From Valencia hispanica (Eukaryota; Chordata; Actinopteri; Cyprinodontiformes; Valenciidae), in contig OY747710.1 of the NCBI GenBank assembly GCA_963556495.2, positions 43,605,500-43,669,499 of the forward strand: DNA of 64,000 nucleotides, read 5' to 3'. Positions 1 through 12,978 of the stretch are shown piece by piece (position 1 is the stretch's first letter; each line of letters opens with the position of its first letter). A model generated the notes under the pieces. It worked only from the letters and a program-made list of their open reading frames with translations. It was not told where the DNA came from and ran no database searches. The position numbers and the translations under genes were made by a program.

Positions 1-1253
1 CTTTCCACTGTTGCAAATAGAGTCCGTGCATTATTAATGTTTCTGTTGATGATTTCAGAAAAGAACGATTCCCTAGCATCTTTTATAGTTAGCTGATATC
101 TATTCAGTCTCTCTTTGTAGATCTCACAGTGAACCTGGAGTCGAGTTTTCCGCCATTTTCTCTCGGCTCGTCGACACTCTCTTTTTTCACTTCGTACCAG
201 TGGATTACTTGTCCACTGAGACTTTTTTCTACCTGAGACTACTTTCACTTTAGTTGGAGCAATGGAATCCATGATGTCTGAGATTTTCGCAAGGAAATTA
301 TCTACCAACTTATTTACTGAGTTTGAGTTGGGAGATGAGGGGGATGTGGTGGAAGGATAAATACATTTAAAGGTTTCTACTGAACTGTCCCCTAGAAAAC
401 GCTTTTTTATAGTGGTCTTACTGTGGCTGGATAATTTAGCAGAGATGGTACTTTCAAAGAAAATACAGAAATGGTCAGATAATGCAATATTAATTACAGA
501 GATGTCAGAAATGTTTAAACCTTTGCTAATAATTAAGTCCAGAGTGTGTCCTTTATTGTGTGTTGGTTGTTTGACATGCTGGATCAGTCCGAAGTTGTGG
601 AGAGTATCATCTAATGTTTTTGCTTGTCAATCTTGGGGGTTGTCGGTATGGATGTTAAAGTCCCCCACGATGATTAGTTGGTCATAGTCGATACATATTA
701 CAGAAAGAAGGTCATTGAAATCATTAAAGAAGTTAGAGTTAAGTTTTGGTGGTTTATATAAACTTAGAAATAACGCTTTGTTAGGCTCATTTATCTGGGT
801 GGCTAGGTATTCAAAAGAATCAAACGTGCCCAGGATAAAAGTTCATTGAGTTGTGAAAGATGGTGGCTACACCTCCACCTAGTCTGTGTTTTCTGTTCTC
901 GCTTAAGAAATTGTTATTTGGAGGACTAGATTCTATTAATGAAGTTGTTTCGTTATTTTCATCTAGCCAAGTTTCTGATATAAAAGGGCATGTAAATTAT
1001 GCTCAGTGATGAAGTCATTGATAAGAAAAGACTTCCCGGATAGAGATCTAATGTTTAATAAAGCTAACTTAAGTATTGTGATGATGGGCAGCTGAACCTT
1101 CTGACAGGTTATCAATTTGAGATTTTGTTTAATATGAGAGCGTGTGGTTAACGGTTTATGTTTCCTGCTGCTGATAATCACTGATATAGCCTCAGGGGTG
1201 CCGGGTGAATTCTGGGAGACGGTAGGGGTGGATTTATTGCTCGGTTCCCTCAA
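1..1253 (-). pseudogene. LINE ORF2 endonuclease region, frameshifted, partial
   Basis: Read on the minus strand this encodes an APE-type endonuclease. LLNIRSL is near 1050, ETWLDE near 975-960, a GGGVATIFH segment near 870, GDFNIH near 655 and LSDHF near 500. The linker toward the reverse transcriptase (RENGGKTRLQVHCEIYKERL) is near 150-100. The reading frame shifts at least near 975 and is broken again downstream near 825 and 630. The endonuclease nicks the target for target-primed reverse transcription. The reverse transcriptase itself lies beyond the left edge. Confidence 0.75.
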
Positions 1254-1256
1254 ACA

Positions 1257-2579
1257 TCAAATATCTGTAATAATCAGTGGGGGGAAGCTCCCAGGCTTGT
1301 TGACACTAGTCCCAGGGGTTTGGTGTAGTCTAAGTTTAGGTGTTAATTGTGTCCCAAGTTTGATTTGCTCGTTCAGTCTGTCTGTAAAGTTTCTAAATGG
1401 AGACTCATTTGATGTGGCTGAGTCACAGGAAGATGAAGACTTAATCTCTGATGGTTGTTTATCTGTTCGGTCCTGTGGTGTCATCCAGACTTGCTGTTTT
1501 TGTTCTCTGATATCCATGGGCGCCTCAAGGTCAGCTTTTGGGAGCAAGTGTTTTGCTTTCTGATTTTGATAAGAAAAAATGTTTGCTGCTAAGAGCCTTA
1601 CTCCGGCCTTGTTTAAATAGCGCATCCCTTCTTTGAACAGATGATTAGCACTTCCAAATACTTTGAAATTATTGATTAATGTGAACGACTTCTCAGCTGA
1701 TTGTTTCTTCAGCCATTTATGGAGCATGCGGAGTCTGCTAAATCTTTCATCATTCCCTTCAGGGACTGGTCCGCTGATGAGGATGTTTACGTTAAGTCCA
1801 TCAAGTCTCTGAAGGAGATCAGAAAAGTCTCTCTTCAGAATCTCTGATTGTCTCATCGCAATATCTGCTGATCCAGCGTGAATGACGAGCTTTTCAAAAG
1901 CAGGATGTTGGTCCAAGATTTTAGGGATTTTTTCTGATATTTCTCTCACTGTATTTTTGTAGAAGCTATAAACTTTGGTATTCTTGCTACAAAAAGCCTC
2001 AGTTCCATTAATTGATCCATCTTGTATGATAACAATCTTTGCTGGGGGCGCTCTTACTTTGTTATGTGTCCGTTTGATGCGGCTGGGTTTCTCCTGGTGG
2101 CTTTGACTGGTCCTGGGGGCTGCGTCATCTTTAGGGGAACTCAAGGCTGCGAATCTGTTTTTCAGCGTGATTCCAGGTGGAGAAATATCTCTTGTTTTTG
2201 GCTGAAACCTCTTTTGTTTACTTTTAGCAGAAGCGGTAGTTCTGGGTTCAGAGGTTTCTCTGTGCCGGAGTTTCTTTTGTTTTTTCTTCCTCGGAGAACA
2301 GGCTGGGGTTGATTTCATGCGTTTTAAAGCTGGCCAGTTTTCATTATAGTGCGGAGTTCTGCCGCTCAGACGCCTGTAGGGAGTCTCTGTGACACGGTTA
2401 GACCGATGTAACACCGGGCTGATAGGCTGTTCCCTGTTTGTATTCAACGGTAAGGTATTGTCATTTTGTCCATAATCAGCGTGAAGATCAAAATTTATTT
2501 CCAGACGACGTAGCTTCGTTTCAATGCCCTCAATTCTGTGGAGCAGTTTTTCAAAATCCTCAGCTCAGCAAAAAGCCAT
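1257..2579 (-). pseudogene. LINE ORF1 protein with SGNH/esterase-like domain, catalytic residues lost
   Basis: The likely start is ATG at 2579, but codon 5 is TGA (2567-2565); after it the frame is open to 1257, over 430 codons. The N-terminus (AEDFEKLLHRIEGIETKL) looks like a short coiled coil. A Lys/Arg/Ser-rich linker likely to bind nucleic acid follows, then an SGNH-hydrolase-like fold resembling ORF1 of CR1/L2 LINEs. Compared with the copy at 32069-32820, GSS has become DGS, GSND has become GSAD, and DGIH has become EGMR, so the oxyanion Asn and the Asp/His pair are gone. In such elements ORF1 is an RNA-binding protein of the retrotransposition particle. A premature stop plus lost motifs mark this copy as non-functional. 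Confidence 0.75.
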
Positions 2580-2764
2580 GTTGATAAGTCCATAAAAAAG
2601 TAATCCAAGAAGAGATCCGGTCCAATACAGAAACTCCAGGGGCTGGGTAGATAAAGTAACTAGGAAAAAGTTAAGAAAAGAAAATAAGAAAAGCAAACAG
2701 AAAATAAAATAAAATAAAGAGAATGGATCTGGAGAGAGACAGAGAGCAGCTGCTCCTCCTTCAG

Positions 2765-3030
2765 CAGTCGCAGTCTTCCTTATTTCGAATCTTGGGGTAC
2801 AGTGAATCATCAGCACGGGAAATAAATATTGGTCTGGATTGACTGCGTTGCAAATGGCAGCCAATAAGCAGAATTGTGTCTAGCTTTAGTAGTTCAGCTT
2901 CCAGGATTTTCAAATATTTTAAACATGCTCTACAAAAGAATCTGTGAATAGGCTGATTTTCCACGAATATTTTGGAGTCTCGTTCCACAGAATAATTTGC
3001 GTCTAGGTCAATCCGCGAACACTGTACCAC
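2765..3030. mobile_element. Pogo-like MITE remnant (copy 1)
   Basis: This segment aligns by eye with 8684-8925: shared blocks include the TTGGGGTACAG region, GCAAATG(G/T)CAGCCAAT, CAAATATTTTA and GCTCTACAAAAGAAT, in the same order. It ends near 3030 with CCGCGAACACTGTACC, like the right end of teleost pogo/Tigger-type non-autonomous elements. Class is inferred. Confidence 0.5.
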
Positions 3031-3034
3031 AAAT

Positions 3035-6000
3035 AGGCGGGGGTCAACAGTCTACAATTTCCTCACCATGACTTTGTCTTTACATGGAAGGTAACTGGTA
3101 ACACAATAGGACCTGCCACAGCCTTTTGTCTAAACAACCCTCTGTCTTTTTCCTCACTTAACTTCAGAATTAAATGATTTAATAAAGGCCTATAAACTAT
3201 TAATATAAGTGTTTTTGCAAATAGAAATAACAAATTTTTCTCTAGTTATGGATTTTTACAGTTGGTTTTGTCTTCTAGACATAAAGCATCTATTGCAGTG
3301 TAATTTGAATGTACTATAATAATAAAAAAAACAATAAAACCTGCAATATAAATGAACATTTTATTCAACAGTTTTAAGTAAACTTCAACCAAGTTGCACA
3401 AGCTTGGATTATCTTCTGCCAGCTAATCCTAACATTAGCAACAAATGTGACATTATCTACATGTCTTGGTAAATGCCAATATAATGTTTCAGACATTTAA
3501 AGGTTCATACTAATAAAATGCCAACAAGATTGTGCATACCCAATTGAAAATATAAAGTCTTTTTTTCATCAGAAATATAGTATTTAGTTTACGCAAGCCT
3601 AATCGCAAAGGAACAGAAAAACTCAACTTAAATGAAAAATAACATGGCCTACTGGCCGGCAGTTGCATTGACAAGACAGAAAAAAGTAACAGAGCTGAAC
3701 TTCCTTGCCAAAACTGAAGTCGGGTGACAAACACCCTCTTTCCCCCTGTCTCCTGGATCAGCTATAAGACGATTTCAATGACATGCAGAAGATCAACTGT
3801 TGGGAGAGTGAGGACTGGAAGACAGGGGCTTAGAATCGCGGCCGGATCAGAATGAGATGAACATACAATCAGAGGCAGCGCCACACGGGCTTATCTGCCC
3901 TTTCACGATGGCTGTCATCATCTGAGAGTTCACTCATCTTCTCCTCTGCCAAGATGAGAAGGCTCTCTGGCAGAACCGGAAAGTTTCGTTCTTTTTTTTT
4001 CTTCTTTTTTTTGTGCTTCAGGAGAAACTTCTGGAGGAAACTTGCGCTGCCCGACAAAAGAGCACATGAAAGTCATCAGGAAGAGGGCAAAGCAAAAATG
4101 AGAAGTCAGGAGATGTCAACCTGGGTGAATATAACAGAATCAAATACACGAAGGGTGAGATACCAAGCTGCAGGGCATACAGAATAAGATTAAATAATGC
4201 ATGGATGTGGGAAGGCATGGCTGTGGAGCACACACAGGGCTTGAAATAAAGTTAGTTTCCAATTACAAGCTGCTCCTCTCTCTTCCTCATTCAGTTTGAT
4301 CCATATTACTGATATCCTTTAACGCGGAGACATGCTTTTCTGTGCCAAGCCCTCCTACTGTGATATGTTATGCATGCGTACATTACGGGCCATAATGTAC
4401 ACCCGTTACATCCCTCCCAAAACACAGCTTCAGCCCCTCTGAGTGTCATTTTGATGTGAGCTACTGATGGACTGTCGGCATACTCGGCATATGTTACATA
4501 TACTTTAAACAAAAACCGCACTTGGCACCGGTTTTGTCGGGCTGTGTGGGAGATCCGTGACATAAAATGGCTCCATTTCTGCGCACATCACTGAACATAT
4601 CCCATACAAGGCTGCGGCCAGTGTTTATAGCTTACCCCCCGTGAGGTATTGGCATCCAGTAGCGGCTCTATATCTGAGGCAGCATTGTGGCTGGTGTAGC
4701 CTTTTCCCATGTGAGCCTTGCAATGCGAGGTGATTAGAGCATCTCTGTCAGTGGCTGAGGGGACAGATGGAGCAACAGAGGACTTTCTTGAGAGGCTGCG
4801 GTAATTAGGAGTGAAAGGAGAGAAAATGGCGACTTCAGAGCGACCGGGTTCAGGGACACGCTTTAAACAACGCCTTTCGAGTGGCGCAGGGAGTTGTAGG
4901 CCTTTTGGCCAGTCAATGTGGCATTGTTGTGTTCGTGTTAACATGTTTGCACACGCTGTGATGTTTTCTCGCTGCAGGATCACGGCTCTGGTGAAAACAA
5001 GCAAGCATTATCAAACATACAACAGTTCATTTTCAGCAGCTGTATCTGAAATCTTGCATCTTATATCCCATCTCTAGCCACAATGCAAAATATGTCGTTT
5101 TTATATTAATCAAATAAATAGATGATACACTGCTTTTTTTGTAGCCGTAACTTCAACAAGTAATGTATCAAATGTATCAAAACATAGATTGACCTCATTA
5201 GCAGGGACAGGCTGCAGATTTGTTTTTATAACGAAGGAAGTAGATTGGAATTATGATAGAAAAAATATTTGGAAAATTATGTTGCAGATAACGCACAACA
5301 CAAATTGTCATTTATCTGGTAGATGTAATTAGAAAACAAAATTAAACACTTAGGAATGGATTATTTTTTAACCTCGGTTTCAAGTTAACCTGCTTTAATG
5401 GGATGTCAGTAAGAGAAAGTTAAGATGCTATCTTTTTAGCGACTTTGAACCTAAAATTATATTTTTCAGAATTTATTAAAACCCTTAAAATTGAAAAAAA
5501 AATGGACTGTCCCGTTCATAAAACAAGATTATAAATGAAATCAGGTTAGCAAGTATACGACACAGCAGGATTTTAAAAATATTTATAGGTAGACAGAGAA
5601 CCTCCCCCTTTTTCCACAAATACAGTAAATATTTCTAAAATCACAAACTTTGTTTTAAAGAATCGGTAATTACGTTTGACAAAGCCAAATATATGGCAGT
5701 TTATATCCTTGTCTGATTCTGATATGGTCTTAAAGCCAAAAAGATTTCAGTTGATTTTAATGAAAAAATAAATAAATACAGATTACAGAAGTCTAAAAAA
5801 TGATGCCAGTTCAGTTGAAACATTTTCAGGTTAGGTCAAATGTTAAATCACAAAGTACCTTTACCAACACTGCTAAAGCGCATCTAACTGTCAGCTGGTT
5901 ATTGGATTCTCACAAAGCTCAGCTCAGTTTTAGTTTGTCTGTTACTTTGTCATGGTTTCTTTTCTTTATATGCTAACTGCCAAACAATACTGCGACATAA

Positions 6001-6965
6001 ATCATTTAAAAGTGGTGGAGACTTGGAGTGCTTTTGTAACTGTCTGTTGTCAACACTTTTCATTAGCTAACCCTGTCAAAAGAACAGGGCACCTCAAAAA
6101 CTACTTCCTTTCTTGCTTCAAAATAAGAGTCTCAAAACAGATTCAGGCTGTCAAGCTTAAGAGAACCCACCTTTATATGTGGGTATCATTACAGCATAAA
6201 CCTACTTAACAATCTGGAGACACGTGATCAAAATTATAAATCTTGAAAAACATAATTTGGCTCAAATGAAAAACTGTAAACTTTCTCTTGGGAATGATAC
6301 ATACCTTTAAAAAAAACCTGATATCTTTGAAGCATTCAGAATTGACATTAATTCTTTCTTTTGACTCCCTTTTATAATACGCAAAATACAGCTTCACCTC
6401 ATCACAGTTAAAAAATTCAAACAACCCCTCCTCCCCTCCACAAAGGGGATGATTTGTCCACATTGTGATTAATTGCTTTGTCAACCATCAATCTCAAACA
6501 CCGTGAAATAGCCACAGGACCCGCAGCTAGCAGGTTGCTGGTGAAACAATGGCAGTGAAGTCCCCATGGGGCACATATTAATGAGGCTATAGCCAGAGTT
6601 AATAATTCAACATTGAAACGTAATGCATTCTTTAATTAATTAAGCTCTTGTTTATAAACACCCCCACTATTTCTCTTGTTCCTCTTATTTGACCTTACAA
6701 GGAAGTATTTAAGGTTCTATAGCAGTGCTTTAATATATTTACATAGCATTAATGTGGCGATGTCCTGATCTGGATTCAATGCAAAGTGGGTTGTTTAAGA
6801 ATAGATGTTTGCCAAAACCAAGTCGCAGTCTGATACATAATTCAAATCAGTACCATGCATATGTTTAAAACTCAGTTGTTTTAAAATGCAGTAAAGTAAA
6901 ACTCTGCATTTCCTCAGATTTACACTACATTATTCACAGTGCAGGTCCTAACGCTCAACTCTGAA
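3035..6965. other. AT-rich stretch without recognised genes or elements
   Basis: Only short random-looking open frames are present. A T-run with a complementary A-run (about 3980-4015) is the only visible low-complexity feature. I see no protein family, RNA gene or transposon signature here. Confidence 0.6.
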
Positions 6966-8410
6966 TTTTTGATTAAATCCGATTTTTTTTTTTTTTTTTT
7001 GTGCGTTTGTTCACACTATAACTGAAAAGTGACAGCAAACACCCTCCAAAACGAACAGGTCACGGCCCGAATGAGCAGTAAAAGACAAGATGTCACACAC
7101 AGCGCACTCTGTTTGTGGAAGTACGGGTCACAGTCGGAACCGGTGTTCTGTCGATGTGGCCTACCCTGGCAGAATAGCATACCGGAAGTTTATTTTTATA
7201 GCACCGTCTGTCAGTTTAGCCTACTTTATTGAAACAGCATATCAGTGTTTGTGACGGGGTCTTGGTATACTGTTTTGACGGGTCTTTGCGTAAAAAAAAA
7301 GTACAGTTTATTAAAAAGGTATGCTGTTTTGATAGCCCCTTGTTTAATAGAAAGTACAGTTTATATAGGAGTATGCTGTTCTTATCGACTCATTCATGGC
7401 AATGTCTGTACCCGGGAAAAGTCGTTCTAATCCCGAAAAAGAGCCACTCGAACCATTCACGCCTTTGAAATTATGTGCATCTCGAAAATGTAACACTTAA
7501 ATCTTATAGGGCTGGCATTTTCTGTCGGACATAATTGATTTAAAATCTCACAAAGTATTTTTCAAATTTTATCTGTCCTTACAATTTTATAAAAATATCT
7601 TAGTTTAAATATCAAAAGTTTACGACTTTTTAACAAAGTATTTTCGAGTTTTTTTCTTGAAAATGTGTTAAGTAAATCTCAAAATCTTTTGACGGAAGTT
7701 TACTTCATTTTTTTCCCCTTCTATTTACAATGGACCTAATACACCCGATTTAGCAATTCAACATGACATAACACAATTCTCCGATTCCACTTGGTAAAAA
7801 TAATATATTGAAAACTTCTGCTAACATTTCTTGTGATTCTATAAGGCATGCAATTAGGTAATGTGTAAATAATATGCGATTATACACCAAATCTTACCGT
7901 TTGTAGTCTAAGGTATGCTGAATTGATGGTTTGATTTTAACGGATAAGCAATTCTGCAAGTTTCACTGCTGCTCACGAGCATTACCCAAAGGTATACCGT
8001 TCTGATGGGTATGCTGTTGTGTCAGAACACCTGCAATATGTTCACTAATCAAGTCCAAAACCTCACTTTCTGTCTATCGACTGGTTCCGTCTCTAGTATC
8101 CACCACGCTTGTTCAACGCTTTGCCTCCTTCTTTGCAGATTGGTGACGCCAGTCTCGTGTCAGTGACGTACAAGATTTAATGCGACATGACCGTTCTGAC
8201 TGAAGTCGCTTTCAAATTCATCAGATATGTATCGGATTTAGTACCACATATGAAAGGGACCTGGGTCGGATTTGAAAAAATTGGATTTGTGCCGTTAAGA
8301 CTGTCATAATAAAATCAGATATGGGACGCATATGGGCAAAGGTTTTTTTTTCCGCCTGCAGTGGGAACATAGCGAAAGCCAAGTTTTTTTCCCCAGATAG
8401 AGTTTTTACA
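6965..8410. repeat. Degraded DNA-transposon-like region with recurring short motif
   Basis: The left end (AAATCCGATTTTTTT and GTTCACACT near 6975-7015) and the right end (AAATCAGATATG, GCCTGCAGTGGGAAC near 8310-8370) resemble the inverted termini of fish hAT-type non-autonomous elements. Variants of GGTATGCTGTTTTGA recur at about 7265, 7318, 7371, 7913, 7990 and 8009. Boundaries and class are uncertain. Confidence 0.3.
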
Positions 8411-8479
8411 GGACAGCCTTTTGCTTTTCAGTCTCAGTCTGAGTCTTATATCTGACTGGACACAAACAGCTCCAGTTGT

Positions 8480-8925
8480 CTACAGTGGACCCAAGGTACT
8501 CTCAGCGGTTAGGGGCCACAACCGCCTGCTAGTACCTGAAATCTGCAAATACATGAGACACCTTCTAAAAATGCTTATAACAGCATATGTTAACAGTTCA
8601 AACACCAAATATACTTTGATATGCATTAGGACGCACAGTGGAAACTGTCTCACATCCACAGAAACATCCACGATCTTCTTCATCTCAGTTCTTGGGATAC
8701 AGCAAATCAGCATCAAAGAAAATGAATGGCGCCCCTGGATTGGCTGCTTTGCAAATGTCAGCCAATGACATGTCAAGTAGAATTGCAATGTAATGTTTTT
8801 GTTTCCCAAACTATTTCAAATATTTTAGATTTGCTCTACAAAAGAATTCATAAATAGGCTAGTTTTCTACAAGAAGGTCACCACATATTTTAGTGCAGTT
8901 CCGTTTAATAGTATATGAACAAAAC
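8480..8925. mobile_element. Pogo-like MITE (copy 2)
   Basis: It begins with TACAGTGGACCCAAGG followed by GGTTAGGGGCCACAACCGCC and CTGAAATCTGC, the usual left end of teleost pogo/Tigger-like elements at a TA site. It shares its right half with 2765-3030. No transposase is encoded. Confidence 0.5.
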
Positions 8926-10318
8926 TAACAGGAAATGTTTTCATTCCATTTCATACAGTTAAGCTTTAAACATTGCAGAATTTAATGACTTGTGTTCCAG
9001 CAAAAAAAACTCTCTAAACTGAACACTATTGTTGATTTCTGAGGAAAGCACAGAGAGGAAACTGCAGCAGCCAATACAGTCTGTCTTTTATCTCTCTTTT
9101 GCTGAGTCTTTTTTATGTTGGTAGAACGACTGTTTGATAAAGGAATTGTTTTCAGTCTCATCTCCGGCTGTCATTTGTCCCCCACAAGATACACAAACAA
9201 ACATAAACACCCAGTTGATACATCAACCAGTTTTCAACACGTTTTCACTGTGTACTTATGTACTTGAAGAACGCAAAAAAAACTGCAAATACGTTGTGAG
9301 GGAACGCAAAATTATTGTGTTTATTGCGAGGTAATGCAATAAGAATCTTGAATGTTTCCTAGGGGGCTCTGTACCAACCGTACCTTAATATATGGAAACA
9401 TTAAACTGAAATTACACATTTCAAGCCAGTCACATTTATTTAAATATTTAAAAGAATCAGTGCTCTATTATATTTGTAGATCAAATAAGGGTCAAAGCAG
9501 ATCTCGTTTCACTTCAAGTTCTATTAACTTCTTATAAACCCCAAAAATATGTTCATCACCATCATCACCATCATCCTCATCATCGTCATTGGTAATAAGC
9601 TGCAGGTTGTTGGCTGATCAGAACTTTCGTCCTCCAGCACTGCTAGGATACACCTTACAACAGAAAGTAGAATAACAGTTCACTGATAAAAACAGTGAGG
9701 GCCAGAATAAGTGGAGGAGGTGTCAAACATTCTTCACCATTGTTGGAACGTGTCTGGAGAAATGTATACAAGGTGCAAAATAGGTCTAATGGCAGTAATT
9801 TTATTTACTCATGGAGAAATATTGATGTCAAACTATATGCAGTGGAAAAATACCCCAAAAATACAAGAGTCCGTGGAGGGAGCAAGGAGCAGGACAGCAA
9901 CCCATTTCATATGGCACGCTCAGGCAGAATTGTTGATCTATCTATTCGGACTAGTTTGAGCTGCTGTTGTCTATTTTCCGATGACCGAATATCAATGGCA
10001 CATTATGAAGAAAACACCAAAAATCCGCTAACCAATACAATAAGAAATAAATATGTCTCATGTAATATATTTAATGAAACAATGTACATTGATAACTGGT
10101 TGGTGATATGAGTGTCATCAACATATCATTTAGTTAAAGAGTGGTCCTCTTTTCTGCTTGCAGTGAAGGGGCGGGGGGACGGGGTGTGTATGTGCTGACA
10201 ATTTAACTGGTTGTATATGATCGATTTTGCTTTGAATGTGTTTTCTTTGTTTACTTTTCTGTTTTTGTCATGTAAAACATGTGCTGACTTTATCATGGAA
10301 AGTGCTCTACAAATAACA

Positions 10319-10319
<1 letters not shown>
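8926..10319. other. Unidentified AT-rich sequence with a small (ATC)n tract
   Basis: Contains an imperfect (ATC)n at 9551-9592. Two overlapping open frames at about 9695-10111 (138 and 82 codons) match no family I know and lack coding character. The last 60 bases before 10320 (AAAGTGCTCTACAAATAA) resemble a LINE 3' end that leads into the tetranucleotide tail. Confidence 0.4.

Positions 10320-10408
<89 letters not shown>
10320..10408. repeat. (TGAT)n microsatellite, probable LINE tail
   Basis: About 22 perfect TGAT units directly follow AGTGCTCTACAAATAACATT, which resembles the 3' end of L2-type LINEs whose tails are short tandem repeats. Confidence 0.9.
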
Positions 10409-11100
10409 AAAAGTTGGCGGTCTTAACTGGGGCATCTCTAATTCAAGTTGGAGCAGCAGTTGGACGTTTTTGCAACTGAGGCCTTTATTACACTCAAACA
10501 AGACAATTCAAGGTAAGGGGTCTACCCTGGGAGAGGGCAGACTAGAACCGTTTTAGGTAAAATACACATACAATCAAATGACCACGTTCCAACTCAGATA
10601 TGAAGTAACTGGGGATCTAAATTTCATGTCACACATGCTGACTGAAAAACCTTACATTGGTTCCTAAATTGGTTGGTCACTCCAACATTGAAAAATAGGT
10701 CAACATTTTTCTCCAATCCGAAGTGTCTGTTAGGCTCTGTGATTTCAGATTGATATACGGGGTCTTTTTTTATTGCCTACCCCTGGCAAGCGAAACTCCA
10801 GAGATTCCAGGCACAGCAGGAGCTAAGGTGTGTTTTTACCAAACTTCAGAGGGATGTGGAAAAAAACAAACATTAAGAAATTGGCAGAATTAATTGTTTT
10901 ATTTTGATGAGAGATGCTGCGGTACTGAAATCTCATTTTTGGATAATTATTTTTAATGCCTCCCCAAGGATGGTATGTTAAAATTATCCCACTGGAGTGT
11001 TTCTGTTTGGAATAACAGCAAAGCATTCAGGATGTAAACTGCGGAAATGTAACACAGAAACTGAAATTAACTCTAAAATAATTTCATTTCTTGGTGCTTT
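10409..11100. other. Stretch with nothing recognised
   Basis: No open frame of note, no repeat structure and no RNA gene signature seen. Confidence 0.6.
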
Positions 11101-11102
11101 CA

Positions 11103-11570
11103 CTATGGTAAGTAGTGTTCTAACACTGGACCATTCCTGAATTCCCGTATAGCTGAGCAAAGTTGTTCCTCCACCACCTCTTTAATTTTATTGATGTCTG
11201 CGGACTTTAGCGTGACCCTCGTGATTAAATCAAACCTAATCGGGGTCAGTCCGTTTTGGCTGTACCTAAGCACCTCAACATCATCATTCCGCTCCCCCAA
11301 TCCGACCTCTGCAAGAGCTTCGCCTCCCAGGACTCCCGGGCGAGCCTGCCAAAACGGGCAAACAGCTGCTCATCATATGTCTTGTCACAGTCCTTGTCCT
11401 GCTTTTTTGGACAGCGGCTCCTCCATTCTCCAGGTTTGGTTCGGAATTTCACCACGATCCAAATCAGAAATGAGACTTTGTGTTTAAGATTTCACTTCCA
11501 AGCTGTCTCTGCCTGTGGGACCTGCTCCTTGGGCTTTTCATCAGCTGCCATTTTCGACGGCATGCAGTAA
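11103..11570 (-). pseudogene. Unidentified coding-like remnant in shifted frames
   Basis: On the minus strand three overlapping segments look protein-coding but not in one frame. One begins MPSKMAADEKPKEQVPQAET and meets a stop. One carries KKQDKDCDKTYDEQLFARF. One runs GERNDDVEVLRYSQNGLTPI and continues with a charged amphipathic stretch ending EHYLP and a stop at 11103. The residue composition is protein-like. I do not recognise the family. It could be a processed pseudogene of a host gene or part of an unrecognised transposon. No poly(A) tail or target duplication was found. Confidence 0.35.
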
Positions 11571-12978
11571 TTTCATGGCTCATTGCAAGCGCTGAAAACC
11601 TTTGAAACTGCAAATGTTAACTTTGCCTGGCCTGGAGCCATTTAGGAAGCGATTAATTTAGCAAACAGAAGTGAGCCACTTTCTCCTTCTAGCCTGTGCA
11701 TAATTTTTTGGGAAGGGGGTGGGGGTGAGGTAGGGGTGGGCTTCTATCTGTATTTGAGTGCGAGTGAGCAATGTAATGACGGCTGCTGTAATTGTGAAAA
11801 TGGTTCCTACCTGAGCCTCTGCTATCTGACTCATCTCTGCTGGCTGAGCTTCTACAGCTCAGGCTGATTGAGAAGAGGTGGAATCACTTACAACATGCTT
11901 GACCTTATTTCTTGTCGCAAGTTGTTAAAAGCACGTCAAACGAACATGTTTGTTTGCAGTTTCAGCACTTTACCCACCGATGCTGTGTTCAAATTTTGCT
12001 CGTTCTCATCAGCAATTTTCTACATATTCTTTGACGCAAGGTGGAAGCAAGTATTTGATTTGGAAAAAGAAGGAGAGACAGTATAGGGGAGAGTGATGCT
12101 TTCTGGCTATGGTGCACTCAGGAAATAGTGTGGATCCCAGTGAGAGACTCATGGTGTTTGCCCAGTATTCCTGGAGGCTTGTTTTGTCACAGACTCTGTG
12201 CAGCAAGGCATGGGAGCGGCAGAAGGCAGCGGGTCGGCCAGCCTTCCCCCACAGCTGTCCTCCTCCGTTCTGGCACTCGGCTTTACCAAGCCAATATGAA
12301 AACAAATTCTCAGCCCTCTTCGCAATTAATTTTCCCTCGCAGCAGAAAAAAAAAATCAGTCTTGACAACATAACATATAGCAGGTTGTGTACAGAAAATC
12401 TGGCTGTACACAGAAGCAGAACAACCTCACAAAAATCTGTTTGTTTCCCGAGAGTAATTTTTCACTCTGCTGGGAGCAGTTGTCTACTTCATATTCCTCC
12501 CCATGTGCATATAGATCAGTGAAGGCCATTGAAGTGGTAGCAAAGTGAACAAGTGCACGTCGGGAAAGAAAATGCATGAATATTTTATACATCTAACATC
12601 CATTTTCGTATTTATGGGTAATAGTTGTTGTGTGGGAGTTTCAGGGTAATTTTAAAGAATGTCTCATATTGCTATTTTCTTTTCTGAGCCTTGGAGAGAG
12701 AAAAAATCCAGACATAGAATCAAGCAAACTTTACTCTCATTGATTTACAAAGTGGAAAAAAAAAATTCTGCACATATTCAGAAAAATGAAGTGGGTCAAA
12801 ATGCAAGAACAACCCAGCTGGGAACACACAATGATCAAAATTCCTACTTCGACTCTTATCCCTCCAAAATGCTTGCGTGTCCATGTGAGCGCTGTGTTTA
12901 GATACGACTGCTTCCTTACCTGGATGCCCCTGCAACTACATCTGCACCCTGTTTTACCACGGCCACCCAGCCATCACG

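Larger units (their letters stand above)
1..2579 (-). mobile_element. Decayed L2/CR1-type LINE, 5' end to the right, continues past the left edge
   Basis: On the minus strand the order is ORF1 (coiled coil, basic linker, SGNH-like domain; 2579-1257), then an ORF2 apurinic-type endonuclease and the start of the linker toward reverse transcriptase (1253-1). The gene order and the ORF1 hydrolase-like domain match the better preserved copy at 28267-33385, but sequence divergence is large, so this is a related family or an old copy. Both ORFs are broken. Confidence 0.85.

Noticed and set aside
9551..9592. Short repeated ATC units as a possible CRISPR-like or tandem gene array
   Set aside because: It is a plain trinucleotide microsatellite; there are no spacers, and the genome is eukaryotic.
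10307..10501. Open frame with NQSI repeats
   Set aside because: It is the translation of the (TGAT)n tetranucleotide tract.
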